DNA from: Rhizobiales bacterium 64-17 | Lineage (GTDB): Bacteria > Pseudomonadota > Alphaproteobacteria > Rhizobiales > Xanthobacteraceae | Assembly (NCBI GenBank): GCA_001899285.1 | Contig: MKWA01000025.1 | Span: 30,038 to 94,037, forward strand | Direction of reading: 5' to 3' | DNA length: 64,000 bases | Part shown: positions 10,253 through 19,548 of the stretch, piece by piece | How the letters are laid out: every line of letters starts with the position of its first letter | Numbering within the stretch: the stretch's first letter is position 1 | The notes under the pieces: model-generated | Told to the model about the DNA's origin: nothing | What the model saw: only the letters and a program-made list of their open reading frames with translations | The model's database searches: none | Made by a program: the position numbers and the translations under genes

Positions 10253-10330
10253 TCAGGCGTGGGTCAGAATATTGATCAGCTTACCAAACGGATCGCGGAC
10301 ATAGAACCAGCGAACGCACGGCGGCCGGTT
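10253..10330 (-). pseudogene. remnant 3' end of a VOC (glyoxalase/bleomycin resistance) family gene
   Basis: The cpoB-tilS spacer read on the minus strand has an open frame ending at a TGA at 10253-10255. Its last residues, RWFYVRDPFGKLINILTH, resemble the conserved C-terminal strand of VOC-fold proteins, where a DPxGN/K motif precedes the last strand. There is no start codon, and upstream the frame runs into cpoB coding sequence, so only about 25 codons remain. It looks like the tail of a lost gene. The match is by eye and short; chance similarity is possible. Confidence 0.5.
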
Positions 10331-11328
10331 CAGCACTTCACGCGCTTCTGTTCCTGCTCGACGCCGCGCTTCACGCCCGCCGAGGCGCGCGGATATTTGC
10401 GGCCGACCTCGTTGAGCGAGGCACACGCCATTTCCTTCTGGCCGATGGCGGCGAGCGACTGGCCGAGCCGCAGCAGCGCATCGGGCGCCTTCGCCGACTT
10501 GTCGTGATTGCGCACCACGACGAGGAAGTTGTCGGCGGCATCCTGATAACGCTGGCGCTGGAACAGGCTTTCCCCGAGCCAGTATTGCGCTTCCGCCGTC
10601 TGGCGGTCGTTCGGATATTTCTTCACGAAATCGCGGAAGGTCTGTTCGGCCAGCGCGTAATCCTTGCGCAGCACATAGCCGTAAGCGAGGTCGTATTCAT
10701 CCTTCGGCGTGTTCGAGGGCGGCGCGGTCATGCCTGGCGCGGCACTCGCCGGCGCGGGCGCGGTCTGGAACGGCACGCCGCCTGGCGGCGGCGGACCGCC
10801 GGCGGCACGGCCGGCCATGGTGGCCAGATCGAGCGGCGCGCCGGCATCACGGCCACCGGGTGCGCCGATCGGCGTGTCGGGCTCACTCGCGGCGATCGGT
10901 GGCACCCCGCCACCGGCCACGGCGCCGCCCAGCGGCTGCGATGCGCCGGGCGCATTGGGCTGCTGCGCAGGATCGAAGGCATCGGAGCGGCGGCCCGGCG
11001 CCGCCGGCGCGGGACGCCCGCCTTGCGGCGCGGCGGCAGGTGACCCGCCAGGATGGGCGCCGCCTTTAGCGCCAAGCTGCTGGAAGCGGAATTCGTTGTC
11101 TTCCTGCATCCGCTTCATCTGCTGTTCGAGCTGCTGGTTGCGGTACTGCAACTGCTCGATCTGGCCGGTGAGCTGGCGCATCTGATTCTGCAGCCGCTCC
11201 AGCCGGATCACGAGGTCGGACGCATCCGCGTCCTGTGCCCGCGCCGGACCGGCTGACAATCCAGCGCCCGCCAGCATGACGGCCACCAGCAGCGCCGGCG
11301 CCAGACGTGTAAACAATAAGCCGATCAT
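10330..11328 (-). CDS. cpoB: Tol-Pal system protein CpoB (YbgF)
   Basis: 332 residues. A signal peptide (hydrophobic core LLVAVMLAGAGL, cleavage after ARA) is followed by a coiled coil rich in Gln/Leu/Met (about residues 35-75, QQLEQQMKRMQE), a long Pro/Gly/Ala linker, and a C-terminal TPR domain starting near YDLAYGYVLRKDYALAEQTF. CpoB is periplasmic and coordinates Tol-Pal with peptidoglycan synthesis at division. The ATG at 11328 precedes the signal peptide directly; an ATG at 11361 would add a polar extension and has no ribosome site. It closes the tol-pal cluster but is separated from pal by a terminator-like hairpin. Confidence 0.93.
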   Translation of the reverse strand: MIGLLFTRLAPALLVAVMLAGAGLSAGPARAQDADASDLVIRLERLQNQMRQLTGQIEQLQYRNQQLEQQMKRMQEDNEFRFQQLGAKGGAHPGGSPAAAPQGGRPAPAAPGRRSDAFDPAQQPNAPGASQPLGGAVAGGGVPPIAASEPDTPIGAPGGRDAGAPLDLATMAGRAAGGPPPPGGVPFQTAPAPASAAPGMTAPPSNTPKDEYDLAYGYVLRKDYALAEQTFRDFVKKYPNDRQTAEAQYWLGESLFQRQRYQDAADNFLVVVRNHDKSAKAPDALLRLGQSLAAIGQKEMACASLNEVGRKYPRASAGVKRGVEQEQKRVKC

Positions 11329-11511
11329 CGCTATGACCTTGGACGAGGTGACGGTGAACATCGGGGCGTTTGAGAAAAAATCCCCCGCGCGGTCTCCACC
11401 CCCGAGGACCGGTAAGGAAGCCGGCAGGAGGCCGGCGCGCGCGGAACTAGCATAAGTTGCGCTGCGTCGAAATTGTGACTGAACCTCAAGGACGGATCCA
11501 TCGGCCCGCGC

Positions 11512-11547
11512 CAAAAGGAAATGCCCAGGCCGCAAAGCCCGGGCATT
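11512..11547 (-). terminator. terminator or attenuator after pal
   Basis: On the minus strand AATGCCCGGGC pairs with GCCTGGGCATT (one G-T wobble) around a 6-nt loop, followed by TTCCTTTTGG. It lies 25 nt after the pal stop codon and about 190 nt before cpoB, so cpoB may have its own promoter or depend on read-through. Confidence 0.7.
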
Positions 11548-11572
11548 CGCCTCCCCCGAAACCGGGCCGACC

Positions 11573-12073
11573 TCAGGAACTGGCGTTGAGCACCGTCACG
11601 GCGCGACGGTTCTGCGACCAGCAGGAAATGTCGTTACAGACCGCGACCGGCCGCTCCTTGCCGTAGGAGATCGTGCGCATGCGGTTCGCCGCGATGCCGC
11701 GCGAGATCAGATATTCGCGCACCGACTGCGCGCGCCGCGCACCGAGCGCGATGTTGTATTCGCGGGTGCCGCGTTCGTCGGCGTGACCTTCGATGGTGAA
11801 GGTGTATTGCGAATAGCGGGACAGCCACTGCGCCTGATTGTCGAGCGTCGAGCGCGCCTGCGACGACAGATCGGTCTGGTCGGTTTCAAAGAACACGCGG
11901 TCCCCGACATTGACCACGAAGTCCTGCTGGCTACCCGGCGTCGCGGCGCCGGCACCACCACCGGCCAGATTGGCCGCGTCATCCGCGTTCTTGGCACAAG
12001 CGGAAATCGCCAGCGCTGCCGCGAAGAGCGCGGCGAACCGGACACCGCGAAGAATTTTGCTGCCACTGATCAT
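11573..12073 (-). CDS. pal: peptidoglycan-associated lipoprotein Pal
   Basis: 166 residues. The lipobox ISAC ends the signal sequence near residue 24, giving an outer-membrane lipoprotein. The OmpA-like peptidoglycan-binding domain follows, with the signature FTIEGHADERGTREYNIALG and ARRAQSVREYL. Pal anchors the outer membrane to the wall and is pulled to the septum by TolQRA. A GGAGA ribosome site supports the ATG at 12073. The same frame is open to 12247 without a ribosome site; that extension would bury the lipoprotein signal and is rejected. Confidence 0.97.
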   Translation of the reverse strand: MISGSKILRGVRFAALFAAALAISACAKNADDAANLAGGGAGAATPGSQQDFVVNVGDRVFFETDQTDLSSQARSTLDNQAQWLSRYSQYTFTIEGHADERGTREYNIALGARRAQSVREYLISRGIAANRMRTISYGKERPVAVCNDISCWSQNRRAVTVLNASS

Positions 12074-12332
12074 GCGGGCATTCTCCGTTATCACACTGAA
12101 CATAAACCCGGATCGCATCGGTCCGGGGATCGCTGACGATCGCGAGTGATCGCTTGTACCTGCAATCGCTTGGGCGTCGTGCGTCCGGTCTAAGCCCCGT
12201 TCGTTAAGCGAACGTTCCATCAACCTTGATGGAGCCTTGCACGACACCGCTAAACTTGTCGAAGCGGTGGAAACCGTTCGTTGTGGTTAAAGGCCGGTAA
12301 ATCCGCAGCGTCAACACGGAACTTCACACTGC
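12074..12332 (-). other. pal leader region between tolB and pal
   Basis: This 259-nt spacer contains no gene. It holds two compact dyads: CGTTCG/CGAACG at 12198-12214 and CCATCAA/TTGATGG at 12217-12232 with a 2-nt loop. Neither has a T-run. They could be folds in a pal leader RNA or protein-binding sites; pal may have its own promoter here. Confidence 0.4.
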
Positions 12333-13715
12333 TCAGGCGAGTAGCGGCGACCACGCGGGATCCGACGCGAAACTCGGCGTCGGAACCTTCTGCTCGTTGC
12401 GGCCGGTGACGTCGATCGTATAGAGCGACGGCCCCTGACCAGGATCGCGGAAGAACATGACGACGCGGCCGTTCGGCGCGAAGGTCGGACCTTCGTTATG
12501 GAAACCTTCGGTGAGCACACGCTCGCCGGAACCGTCCGGCTTCATGATGCCGATGCCGAACTTGCCGCCGGCCTGGCGCGTATAGGCGACGAAGTCGCCG
12601 CGCGGCGACCACACCGGCGTCGAATACGAGCCTTCGCCAAACGAGATGCGTTGCGCCTGTCCGCCGCCCGCACCCATCACGTAAATCTGCGGCTTGCCGC
12701 CGCGATCGCTTTCAAAACAAATGCGCTGGCCATCCGGCGAATAGGACGGCGAGGTGTCGATCGCCGCGGTGTCGGTGAGCCGCGTGGTCTTGCGCGAGCG
12801 CAAATCCATCACGAACAGATTGGAGTTGCCGCCCTGCTGCAAGCTCATGATCACGCGCTGGCCGTCGGGTGAGAACCGCGGCGCGAATGTCATGCCGGGA
12901 AAATTGCCGACGGTTTCGCGCTGGCCGGTCTCGATGTTGAGCAACAGCACGCGCGGATCGCCCTGCCCGTAGGACATATAGGTGATTTCCTGCGTCGACG
13001 GATTGAAGCGCGGCGTGAGCACGAGATCCTCGCCGCGCGTCAGGTAGCGCAGATTGGCGCTGTCCTGATCCATGATCGCGAGCCGCTTGACGCGGCGATC
13101 CTTCGGACCGGTCTCGTCGACGAAGACGATACGCGTGTCGAAATAGCCCTTCTCGCCGGTGAGCCGCTCGTAGATCGCATCGGAGATGATGTGCGCGACG
13201 CGGCGCCAGTTCTCCGGCGTGGTGAAATACTGCTGGCCGGCGAGCTGCTGGCCGGCGAATACGTCCCACAGGCGGAATTCCGCCTTGAGCCGGCCGTCGC
13301 CCTGGCGCGTCAGCCGCCCGGTGATCAGCGCCTGCGCATTGATCGCGCGCCAGTCCGGGAAGCGCGGCACCGCATCGCTGTTGGCGATCTTCTCGATGAA
13401 CGCCGCCGGATCAATCGGCGCGAACAAACCGCTGCGCCGCAGATTGGCGCTGATGATGCCGGAGACATTGCGCGCCATCTCGCCTTCCGCCGGCGCACCC
13501 GCGCCGAAGTCGGTGATCGCCACCGGCATCGGCTGCACATTGCCCTGCGTCACGTCGAGGCGCAGCACCGCGTGAGCGGGCCGGATCAGACCGGCGCCGC
13601 CAAGCCCGATGCCAGCGGTCAGTCCGGCGCCCGCCAGCAACAGGCGGCGGCGCGACATTCCAAAAGCAGGAAATTCATTCGACACAGTATCGGCCACGAT
13701 TTTGCTATCCATCAT
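12333..13715 (-). CDS. tolB: Tol-Pal system beta-propeller protein TolB
   Basis: 460 residues. A signal sequence is followed by the TolB N-terminal domain and a C-terminal six-bladed beta propeller visible as repeated PxFSPDGQ units ([34 protein letters not shown]). TolB is periplasmic and binds Pal and TolA. The signal contains [12 protein letters not shown], a twin-arginine motif, so export may be through Tat rather than Sec. The ATG at 13715 is 9 nt after tolA; ATG at 13712 or 13658 are alternatives, the last starting right at the RR motif. Confidence 0.97.
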   Translation of the reverse strand: MMDSKIVADTVSNEFPAFGMSRRRLLLAGAGLTAGIGLGGAGLIRPAHAVLRLDVTQGNVQPMPVAITDFGAGAPAEGEMARNVSGIISANLRRSGLFAPIDPAAFIEKIANSDAVPRFPDWRAINAQALITGRLTRQGDGRLKAEFRLWDVFAGQQLAGQQYFTTPENWRRVAHIISDAIYERLTGEKGYFDTRIVFVDETGPKDRRVKRLAIMDQDSANLRYLTRGEDLVLTPRFNPSTQEITYMSYGQGDPRVLLLNIETGQRETVGNFPGMTFAPRFSPDGQRVIMSLQQGGNSNLFVMDLRSRKTTRLTDTAAIDTSPSYSPDGQRICFESDRGGKPQIYVMGAGGGQAQRISFGEGSYSTPVWSPRGDFVAYTRQAGGKFGIGIMKPDGSGERVLTEGFHNEGPTFAPNGRVVMFFRDPGQGPSLYTIDVTGRNEQKVPTPSFASDPAWSPLLA

Positions 13716-13723
13716 GAGAGAAA

Positions 13724-14578
13724 TTATCCGCGGAACATCTCACGCGGATCGAACGTCACTTCGATGTCTTTCCAGAGGTCGTAGTTTTCCGGGCGCAGCA
13801 TCGTATACGGCGCGCCACGGAACACCGCGCGGATGGCGCTGTCGCGCGCCGTCTCGAACAACACGCCACGGCCCGAGGTGAGCACCATCGGCGGCGCGCC
13901 GACCGTGCCGTCGCGCTTCAACTGGATGCGCACGCGGATCACATAGTCTTCCGGATTCTGGATGCCGACCGGCGGATTCCACAGCGACATCAGCCGCGCG
14001 CGCAGCGCATCGATTTCGCTCTGCGACAGCGACTTGGCATTGCCCTGCGCGGTACCGAGCGACGGTGCATTGGAGAGTTCCTGACCGGCCGACGCCTGAC
14101 GCTGCGGCGCGCGCTTGTCGAGCAACGCGGCGATCTTGCTGGCGTCGAACTTCGGCTGCTCCTTGACCTCCTGCTTCTTCGGCGGCTTCTTCTTTTCTTC
14201 CTTCTTCAGCGCCTCGGCGATCGGGTCGGGCTTCTTCTCCTCGACCTTCTTCTCAGGCGGCTTTTCCGGCGGCGGCGGGGTCGGCTCCGGCGCGGCGGTC
14301 GGTTTGATCTCGGGTTTCTTCTCGACGATCTTCTCGACCGGCTCGGGCGCCGGCTTCGGCTCGTCCGCCTTCTTCTCGACCAGCGGCTTCGGCGTCTCTT
14401 TCGGCTTCGCCTTCTCGACGCCCTTGGTGATCTGCGAGAACTGCTCGGCGGAGATCACGTCAACGGGAATCGATTGCGGCGCGGCGTCGAGCGGCTTGCC
14501 GGAAAACGTCAGCACGCACCAGCCGAGGAACGCGGCATGCGCCCCGACCGACAGTGCGGATGACGTCCGGAAATTCAT
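13724..14578 (-). CDS. tolA: cell envelope integrity protein TolA
   Basis: 284 residues. One N-terminal membrane segment (residues 7-25, [17 protein letters not shown]) is followed by a long charged linker of Lys, Pro and Glu (about residues 50-150) and a C-terminal TonB-like domain carrying the [17 protein letters not shown] and [11 protein letters not shown] segments. It spans the periplasm and carries the TolQR force to Pal/TolB. Its ATG overlaps the tolR stop by 4 nt, so it is coupled to tolR. Confidence 0.95.
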   Translation of the reverse strand: MNFRTSSALSVGAHAAFLGWCVLTFSGKPLDAAPQSIPVDVISAEQFSQITKGVEKAKPKETPKPLVEKKADEPKPAPEPVEKIVEKKPEIKPTAAPEPTPPPPEKPPEKKVEEKKPDPIAEALKKEEKKKPPKKQEVKEQPKFDASKIAALLDKRAPQRQASAGQELSNAPSLGTAQGNAKSLSQSEIDALRARLMSLWNPPVGIQNPEDYVIRVRIQLKRDGTVGAPPMVLTSGRGVLFETARDSAIRAVFRGAPYTMLRPENYDLWKDIEVTFDPREMFRG

Positions 14579-15033
14579 TTCGACGTGCCCTGCTCCACTT
14601 CGGTCACCAGCGCGACCTTGGTAAATCCGGCGCCCGACAACTGGCCCATGACGCGCATGACCGTGCCGTAATCGACCTTGCGGTCGCCCCGCACGAAGAT
14701 GCGCGCCTCGAAGCCGCCGCGGGCTTCCGCCACCGCCTTGAGCTTCGCAACCAGATCATCGAACGGAATTTCGGCATTTTGCAGGTACACCTTGCCCTTG
14801 TCATCGACCGAAACCGTGAGCGGCTCCTTGTCCTGATCGAGCGAGGTGGCTTTCGACTGCGGCAGGTCGACGGCAACGCCGACCGTGAGCAGCGGCGCCG
14901 ACACCATGAAGATGATGAGCAGCACCAGCATCACGTCGACCATCGGCGTGACGTTGATCTCGGCCATCACCGCGCGGCGATGCCGACGGCGGCGGCCGCC
15001 GCCCAGCGCGGGTGTCCCGGCATTCATGGCCAT
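14575..15033 (-). CDS. tolR: Tol-Pal system protein TolR (ExbD family)
   Basis: 152 residues, the normal size for TolR/ExbD. After an Arg-rich cytoplasmic tail come MAEINVTPMVDVMLVLLIIF, with the essential Asp in the membrane helix that takes part in proton flow, and a periplasmic domain. It pairs with TolQ to energise TolA. It follows tolQ by 22 nt and overlaps tolA by 4 nt. Confidence 0.97.
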   Translation of the reverse strand: MAMNAGTPALGGGRRRRHRRAVMAEINVTPMVDVMLVLLIIFMVSAPLLTVGVAVDLPQSKATSLDQDKEPLTVSVDDKGKVYLQNAEIPFDDLVAKLKAVAEARGGFEARIFVRGDRKVDYGTVMRVMGQLSGAGFTKVALVTEVEQGTSK

Positions 15034-15055
15034 CGCGACAATCCCCTACTGACCC

Positions 15056-15769
15056 TTAACCGCGCTCATCAATCTGCCGCGACAGGATCGCGGAGAACTC
15101 ATCGGCGAATCCTTCCAGCCGCTGCGTCTGCTTGTTCACGTCGGCCGCGAACTTGTTATAGAAAATTGTCGCCGGGATGGCGGCGACGAGGCCGATGGCG
15201 GTCGCGAACAGCGCCTCGGCGATGCCCGGCGCGACCACCGCCAGCGACGTGTTCTTCGATGCGGCGATCGACTGGAAGCTGGTCATGATGCCCCAGACGG
15301 TGCCGAACAGGCCGATGAACGGACCGGCAGAGCCGATGGTCGCCAGCACCAGCAGACGACGCTCCAACCGCTCGACCTCGCGGGCAATGGTGACTTCCAT
15401 CACCTTCTCGATCCGCATCTGCAGACCGGCGAACGACTTGGCGTGGCTTTCAAAGCTGCGCTTCCATTCGCGCATCGCCGCGACGAACAGCGCCTCCATC
15501 GAATGCGTGGTGCGCGACGACAGCGAGCGGTACATCTCCTCGAGCGACTGGCCGGACCAGAACGCCTGCTCGAACCGATCCATGGCACGGCGGTTGCGCG
15601 CGTAGAGGAACGTCTTGTCGATGGCGATCGCCCACACCCAGACCGAACACACCAGGAGGCCCAGCATCACGCCCTTGACGATCCAGTGCGCCTGCCAGAA
15701 CAGCGTGAACAGCGACAGGTCGGCGGAGGTCATCGGCAGAACCGATTGGGCTACGGCCGCGGAATTCAT
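15056..15769 (-). CDS. tolQ: Tol-Pal system protein TolQ (MotA/ExbB family)
   Basis: 237 residues with three membrane helices; the family signatures LLVLATIGSAGPFIGLFGTV and AIGLVAAIPATIFYNKF mark the second and third helices of the TolQ proton channel. The ATG at 15769 has an AAGGA ribosome site nine nt upstream; the TTG two codons earlier is less likely. It is the first gene of tolQ-tolR-tolA-tolB-pal. In relatives ybgC usually lies directly upstream; here it is at 22 kb. Confidence 0.97.
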   Translation of the reverse strand: MNSAAVAQSVLPMTSADLSLFTLFWQAHWIVKGVMLGLLVCSVWVWAIAIDKTFLYARNRRAMDRFEQAFWSGQSLEEMYRSLSSRTTHSMEALFVAAMREWKRSFESHAKSFAGLQMRIEKVMEVTIAREVERLERRLLVLATIGSAGPFIGLFGTVWGIMTSFQSIAASKNTSLAVVAPGIAEALFATAIGLVAAIPATIFYNKFAADVNKQTQRLEGFADEFSAILSRQIDERG

Positions 15770-16113
15770 AAGCAAAGATCCTTCATGCAGGTCTGACAGG
15801 CATCCGTCGGTTCAAGTCTGACGGTTTCGGGCGGGGCCACACCGGCGACACGCAAGCCGGATGGCGGCCGAGCTGAGCGACCGGGCTCGCTGCAATGCAC
15901 GAGGAAATGCCGTCCACCACCGGCACCGACAGGAAATCCCCGTCAAACTTGACCAAACTAGGGCCTAACCAGCACCCATCATGGTTAAGGACGGGTTAGC
16001 GAGGCAATTTTAGAAGGTTTTTCAAGGGGGAACCCGCCAAACGGCACCCGCGCCCGAGGGCTATCGGCACCCTGGTTTCGCCCGCCCGGCCAACTTGCCG
16101 TATACCAGCGGGC
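15770..16113. other. divergent intergenic region between tolQ and the LysR gene
   Basis: This 344-nt region contains no gene. It must hold the tol operon promoter on the minus strand and the LysR promoter on the plus strand. It contains TTAAGGACGGGTTAG at 15985-15999, one base from a TTAA-N7-TTAA CtrA half-site pair, and an imperfect dyad CTAACC/GGTTAAG around it. No clear -35/-10 pair stands out. Confidence 0.4.
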
Positions 16114-17049
16114 ATGACCGTCACCCTGTCGCGCCTGCGCAGTTTTATCGCCCTGGCGGAGACCCGAAGCTTCGAAAAGACCGCCGATCTGGTCGGCCGC
16201 AGCCAGCCGGCCGTGACCGAGCAAATCCGGACCCTGGAAGAGACGCTTGGGGTCGCGCTGTTTCATCGCCAGACCCGGACCGTCAGCCTCACCCCCGAGG
16301 GCGAACTGCTGTTCGACCGTCTGAAGGTGATTCTGCAGGATCTCGACGACCTGATGGACGACGTCGCGAAAGTCGCATCGCTCGAGGTCGGGCAGGTCCG
16401 CGTCGGTGCGACGCCAACCCTCGCCGGGCAGATTCTGGCGGAGATCATCGGCTCGTTCCGCAAAAAACACCCCGGCATCCGCGTCGAGTTCATCGACGAG
16501 CCGGCCGCGCGCCTCGAGCAACTGGTGCAGGATCAGGCGATCGATTTCTATTTCGGGCCGAAGCCCTCGCTGCGCTCGGGTTTGCGCTTTCAGGTGATCG
16601 CCACCGATCCGTTCGTGGCCATCGTGCCGAAGGGTCATCCGCTCGCCCGCGCCGGCTGCTCAAAAGTCAAACAACTCACCGAATACCCCATGCTGCTGAT
16701 GAGCAAGGGGACGAATGTGCGCGAGCAGGTCGATCAATTCATCCAGCGGCATCGGCTGAAACTTCAACTCGTGGAAGAAGTCACCAACCACTTCACGCTT
16801 GGCGGATTGGTGCAGGCGGGTTGCGGCATCACGCTGCTGCCGCGCTCGGCACACCCGGTGATGGCGCATCCCGCGACCGTCGCCGTTGCCATACCGGACG
16901 ACGCTTTCGTGCGCGTGCTCGGGATTGCCACGCGCGCCGACTATCATGCGTCACCAGCCGCGAGTGCCTTTCTCACGGAAATGGTGCCCGGCATCAAGCA
17001 TCTGCTGAATCGCCCGGACCGTGCCGACGCGCCGGTGCCCGTCAAATAA
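16114..17049 (+). CDS. LysR family transcriptional regulator
   Basis: 311 residues. The N-terminal winged helix-turn-helix reads LRSFIALAETRSFEKTADLVGRSQPAVTEQI, and the C-terminal effector-binding domain follows from about residue 90 (VGQVRVGATPTLAGQIL). It is oriented tail-to-tail with the CoA-transferase/ornithine cyclodeaminase pair, overlapping the transferase 3' end by 8 nt, and is the likely local regulator of that pair and of the Bug binding protein, although its position is not the classical divergent one. The effector cannot be read. Confidence 0.93.
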   Translation: MTVTLSRLRSFIALAETRSFEKTADLVGRSQPAVTEQIRTLEETLGVALFHRQTRTVSLTPEGELLFDRLKVILQDLDDLMDDVAKVASLEVGQVRVGATPTLAGQILAEIIGSFRKKHPGIRVEFIDEPAARLEQLVQDQAIDFYFGPKPSLRSGLRFQVIATDPFVAIVPKGHPLARAGCSKVKQLTEYPMLLMSKGTNVREQVDQFIQRHRLKLQLVEEVTNHFTLGGLVQAGCGITLLPRSAHPVMAHPATVAVAIPDDAFVRVLGIATRADYHASPAASAFLTEMVPGIKHLLNRPDRADAPVPVK

Positions 17050-18265
17050 CACCGGCGTTGCGCAACGCTTCGATCTTGTCAGCCGAATAACCCAGCTCGC
17101 CGCGGTAGATGTCGTCGTTATGCGCGCCGATCGCCGGCCCGAGGAATTCGATCGCGCCGGGCGTTTCCGAAAACTTCGGGATGACATTGGGCACGATCGC
17201 CTCACCGAGGTCGGGATCGGCAACGCGGATCATCGTCTCGCGCGCCGCATATTGGGGATCGGCGAAGATATCGGTGATGTCGTAGATCACCGAAAACGCG
17301 ACGCCGTGAGCATCGAACCGCTCCACGACCTCGTCGCGCGTGCGCGCACCGATCCACTCGGCCACCACCTGATTGATCTCGTCGGAATGGGTGACGCGGC
17401 TGACATTGGTCTCGTATTTCGGATTGACCGGTAAATCCTTGCGGTCCATCGCGTCGCACAGCCGCAGCCAGACATTGTGGCTGCTCGCCGCCATGGTGAT
17501 GTATTTGCCGTCGCGCGTCCGATAGGTCGAACTCGGCGCCGCGTAGGCCACCTGATTGCCGCAACGCGTATGCACCACGCCGGTCTTGTCGTACTGGATC
17601 GCATCGAAATCCATCAACCGGAACAGCGATTCATAGAGCGCCAGATCGATGACCTGTCCCGGACCGTGCAGGGCATCACGCTGATAGAGCGCCGTGACCA
17701 CGGAAAATGCGCCGAACAGTCCGGTCACGAGGTCTCCGAGCGGATAGCCCGGCGACATCGGCGGGCCATCCGGGTCGCCGATCAGATGCGTCAGGCCGCT
17801 CATCGCCTCGGCGACGCGGCCGAAACCGGCGCGCGTCCGATACGGACCGGTCTGACCGAAGCCGGAGATGCGCAACAGCACCGCCCTGGGCTCGACCGCG
17901 CGGATCACATCGTAGCCAAGCCCCCATCGTTCGAACGTGCCGGGGCGATAATTCTCGATGATCGCATCGGCGCCTTTGATGAGATCCTTGAACACTGCCG
18001 CGCCCTGCGGCTTGCCGAGATCCAGCGTGACGCAACGCTTGTTGCGCGCGATCGACTTCCACCACAGCGGAATGCCCTGATGGATCGGCTCGAGCTTGCG
18101 CTGGCCGTCCCCATGAACGGGATGTTCGATCTTGATGACATCGGCGCCGAGATCGGCGAGCAGCACCGCCGCGAACGGCGCCGCGACCAGATTGCCGGCA
18201 TCAATGACCCGCACGCCCGCAAGCGGGCCTTTGCCCGGACGCGGGCGTTCCGCCGTTCCGCTCAT
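17042..18265 (-). CDS. CaiB/BaiF family (class III) CoA-transferase
   Basis: 407 residues, the standard length. LAGVRVIDAGNLVAAPFAAVLLADLGADVIKIE opens the family fold; ISGFGQTGPYRTRAGF and YPLGDLVTGLFGAF follow, the latter containing the Asp that carries the CoA thioester-forming carboxylate. Class III enzymes move CoA between carboxylic acids such as carnitine, oxalate, succinate or aromatic acids. It overlaps the ornithine cyclodeaminase-like gene (ATGA), so both act in one pathway, probably activating an acid as a CoA ester for breakdown. Confidence 0.92.
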   Translation of the reverse strand: MSGTAERPRPGKGPLAGVRVIDAGNLVAAPFAAVLLADLGADVIKIEHPVHGDGQRKLEPIHQGIPLWWKSIARNKRCVTLDLGKPQGAAVFKDLIKGADAIIENYRPGTFERWGLGYDVIRAVEPRAVLLRISGFGQTGPYRTRAGFGRVAEAMSGLTHLIGDPDGPPMSPGYPLGDLVTGLFGAFSVVTALYQRDALHGPGQVIDLALYESLFRLMDFDAIQYDKTGVVHTRCGNQVAYAAPSSTYRTRDGKYITMAASSHNVWLRLCDAMDRKDLPVNPKYETNVSRVTHSDEINQVVAEWIGARTRDEVVERFDAHGVAFSVIYDITDIFADPQYAARETMIRVADPDLGEAIVPNVIPKFSETPGAIEFLGPAIGAHNDDIYRGELGYSADKIEALRNAGVI

Positions 18266-19374
18266 GACGCCAGCGCCTTGCGGCGGCCGAGGAAGGCGGT
18301 ATCGCGAATTTCGCGCAGATCATCGTCGTATTGCATGAAAAACGCGGAATCGACTTCGGTGCCGACGCCCTTGGCCTTGGCACGTTCATAAAGCAGCCGG
18401 CCCAACGCGGCGAACTGGATGCCCATGCCGACATTGTTGTTGTGATAGGTGATCTGCGCGGCAGTGGAGCGGCCGTGAATGTTCTTCTTCACCAGCAGTT
18501 CGCCCACTTCATAGATATCGCCCCATTCCAGCGTGCCTTTGCGCAGATGCGGATAAAGCTCCGGCTGCTTGTCGAGCCGGACGGATTCGCGTGAATTGAC
18601 GACGATGATATCGCTGCGCAGAACCGTCGTGTCGTCGGTTTCCCGGCGCGGCAGGAAGTAATCGCTACCGATCATGGTGTTGACGTGTGTGCCCGGCTCG
18701 AGCCACTGGCCGTCGAACACCGCTTCGTTGGAGCTGGTGGCGGTGGTGACGATATCGCAGCCGCTGACCGCATCGCGCGGATGATCGACCGCAACGGTTC
18801 GCACGCCGACCAGTTCGTTGAGCTGTGCCGCGACGCGCTCGCGGCGTTCCTTGCGCGTGCTGTAGACGCGAATCTCCTCGATGCCGGTCACGGCGCAGGT
18901 GCATTCGGCCTGCAGCAATGCCTGTGTTCCCGAACCGAACAGCCCCATCACCTTGGAGTCGTCGCGCGCCATCCGCTTGGTGACGATCGCGCTCGTCGCC
19001 GCGACTCGGATGGGGTTGAGGTAGAAATCCTGCAGCACCGCCAGGAGTTCGGTGGTTTCGGTGTCGAACAGGAAAACCAGCGCCGAGAACGCGCCCGGAA
19101 ATCCGAGCCGCGCGTTGCCGCGCTTGCGCGCCACCGAGACGGTCGCGGAATTGATGCGCAACCCCATGGAGCGGATGCCCGGCACGACACCCGCCATCTC
19201 GTTGAACCAGTAATAATGGTCCGGCCGATCCTCGCGCGGATGATAGATGCGCCGTCGCGCCAGTTCCTGCGCCGTGCCGCGGCCATGCTCGACGTAAGCC
19301 CCCTCGATGGCGGCGATACATTCGTCCGTGCTTGCCAGCCCCGGCAGATCCTTGTTTTGCAGCAACAGTGTCAT
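18262..19374 (-). CDS. ornithine cyclodeaminase/mu-crystallin family protein
   Basis: 370 residues. The N-terminal part carries the family substrate segment SMGLRINS and the middle part the Rossmann nucleotide-binding site VMGLFGSGTQALLQAECTC. Members include ornithine cyclodeaminase, alanine dehydrogenase and ketimine/imine reductases; the exact reaction is not predictable. The ATG at 19374 has GAGG upstream. It is first in a two-gene minus-strand unit with the CoA-transferase and divergent from a Bug-type binding protein, a combination that suggests uptake and degradation of an amino- or imino-acid. Confidence 0.9.
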   Translation of the reverse strand: MTLLLQNKDLPGLASTDECIAAIEGAYVEHGRGTAQELARRRIYHPREDRPDHYYWFNEMAGVVPGIRSMGLRINSATVSVARKRGNARLGFPGAFSALVFLFDTETTELLAVLQDFYLNPIRVAATSAIVTKRMARDDSKVMGLFGSGTQALLQAECTCAVTGIEEIRVYSTRKERRERVAAQLNELVGVRTVAVDHPRDAVSGCDIVTTATSSNEAVFDGQWLEPGTHVNTMIGSDYFLPRRETDDTTVLRSDIIVVNSRESVRLDKQPELYPHLRKGTLEWGDIYEVGELLVKKNIHGRSTAAQITYHNNNVGMGIQFAALGRLLYERAKAKGVGTEVDSAFFMQYDDDLREIRDTAFLGRRKALAS

Positions 19375-19548
19375 TCCAACCTCGCGCGCGTCATTCGCTG
19401 CGAATGGGCGGGATCAAACGAGACGGGTCAAATCGGATTTACTCCCGCGATCCATCAGAATTTTTTCCGCGCCGTCGGACACGAGATGCCTAGACTGCAT
19501 CGACGTCACGCACGCCGGCCGAACCGGCGGCCAAGGGGAGGATGCTTG

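Noticed and set aside
12074-12247. In-frame N-terminal extension of pal
   Set aside because: It would place 58 polar residues before the lipoprotein signal and has no ribosome site; the ATG at 12073 has GGAGA upstream.
15809-15828. tRNA T-arm-like GTCGG-TTCAAGT-CTGAC
   Set aside because: No acceptor, D or anticodon arms can be built upstream; the region overlaps the tolQ start and leader.
15985-15999. Near-match to a CtrA box (TTAAGGACGGGTTAG) upstream of tolQ
   Set aside because: One mismatch in the second half-site and no supporting promoter layout; kept only as a note in the intergenic entry.
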